NCBI GenBank assembly: GCA_964563495.1
Contig: CAZLYK010000135.1
Span: forward strand, 1-15,265
Reading direction: 5' to 3'
DNA length: 15,265 nucleotides
From: CAZLYK01 sp964563495
GTDB lineage: Bacteria > Acidobacteriota > Blastocatellia > RBC074
Of the stretch, positions 15,206 through 15,265 are shown piece by piece; the first letter of the stretch is position 1, and every line of letters starts with the position of its first letter. The translations under genes were made by a program, and so were the position numbers. The notes beneath the pieces are model-generated. The model was not told the DNA's origin. It ran no database searches and saw only the letters and a program-made list of their open reading frames with translations.

Positions 15206-15265
15206 GGGGGGACGGGGGGACGGGGCGACGGGGCGACGGGGCGACGGGGCGACGGGGCGACGGGG
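15206..15265 (+). repeat. G-rich 8-nt tandem repeat with G-quadruplex potential, runs off window
   Basis: Two units of GGGGGGAC (15206-15221) are followed by five units of GGGGCGAC (15222-15261) and a partial GGGG at the window end. The G4 tracts with CGAC loops fit the standard intramolecular G-quadruplex pattern on the plus strand, downstream of lon. Period 8 rules out a simple coding repeat. The contig may have ended here because short reads could not resolve the array. Confidence 0.93.

Noticed and set aside
15206..15265. CRISPR array
   Set aside because: The units are 8 nt and contiguous, with no spacers and no cas genes.

Overview
The window looks like a chromosomal contig from an uncultured, moderately GC-rich bacterium, most likely Acidobacteriota (possibly Blastocatellia). 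The pointers are a von Willebrand A protein of the type typical of that phylum, DUF4252 proteins clustered with an ECF sigma factor, and a glycine cleavage system with split P-protein subunits. This placement is inference from gene content. The 100-N gap is flanked by an exact 55-nt duplication, and the right end stops inside a tandem repeat. Both suggest a short-read assembly.

Left part (1-3128): a minus-strand pair encodes a DUF1232 membrane protein and an HGSNAT-like (DUF5009) membrane acyltransferase. The acyltransferase gene is split only by a spurious scaffold gap. Divergent from them is a small DUF971 protein on the plus strand. A convergent RDD-family membrane protein follows on the minus strand.

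Middle part (3247-7262, minus strand): a compact five-gene operon. In order of transcription it encodes an ECF sigma factor, a single-pass membrane protein that is probably its anti-sigma factor (ATGA overlap), a secreted DUF4252 protein, a secreted VWFA protein and a second secreted DUF4252 protein. By eye, the N-terminal region of the VWFA protein aligns with DUF4252, so the operon appears to export three related modules, one fused to a MIDAS-containing VWFA domain. An envelope-stress or cell-surface regulon is the likeliest reading. This is the part of the window closest to an uncharacterised system.

Right part (7488-15163, plus strand): gcvT-gcvH-gcvPA-gcvPB, followed with very short gaps by an Hsp20 small heat-shock protein and the ATP-dependent protease Lon. 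Glycine cleavage thus appears cotranscribed with protein quality control. The lipoamide dehydrogenase (L protein) is not in the window.

Non-coding structure is unusually rich. A palindromic repeat built from ACAGGATT units spaced 9/11/10 nt occurs as two large inverted repeats, with further single or degenerate copies. The element edge (TAGAC-GGATT) supplies or abuts the TAG stop codon of several genes. The 182-nt gcvPA-gcvPB spacer carries three successive hairpins, one with a perfect 25-bp stem. After lon, an 8-nt repeat (GGGGCGAC) with G-quadruplex potential runs off the window end. No tRNA, rRNA, CRISPR array, transposase or known riboswitch was recognised. No gene-free stretch exceeds 300 bases; the longest, 7263-7487, holds a candidate promoter and dyads.
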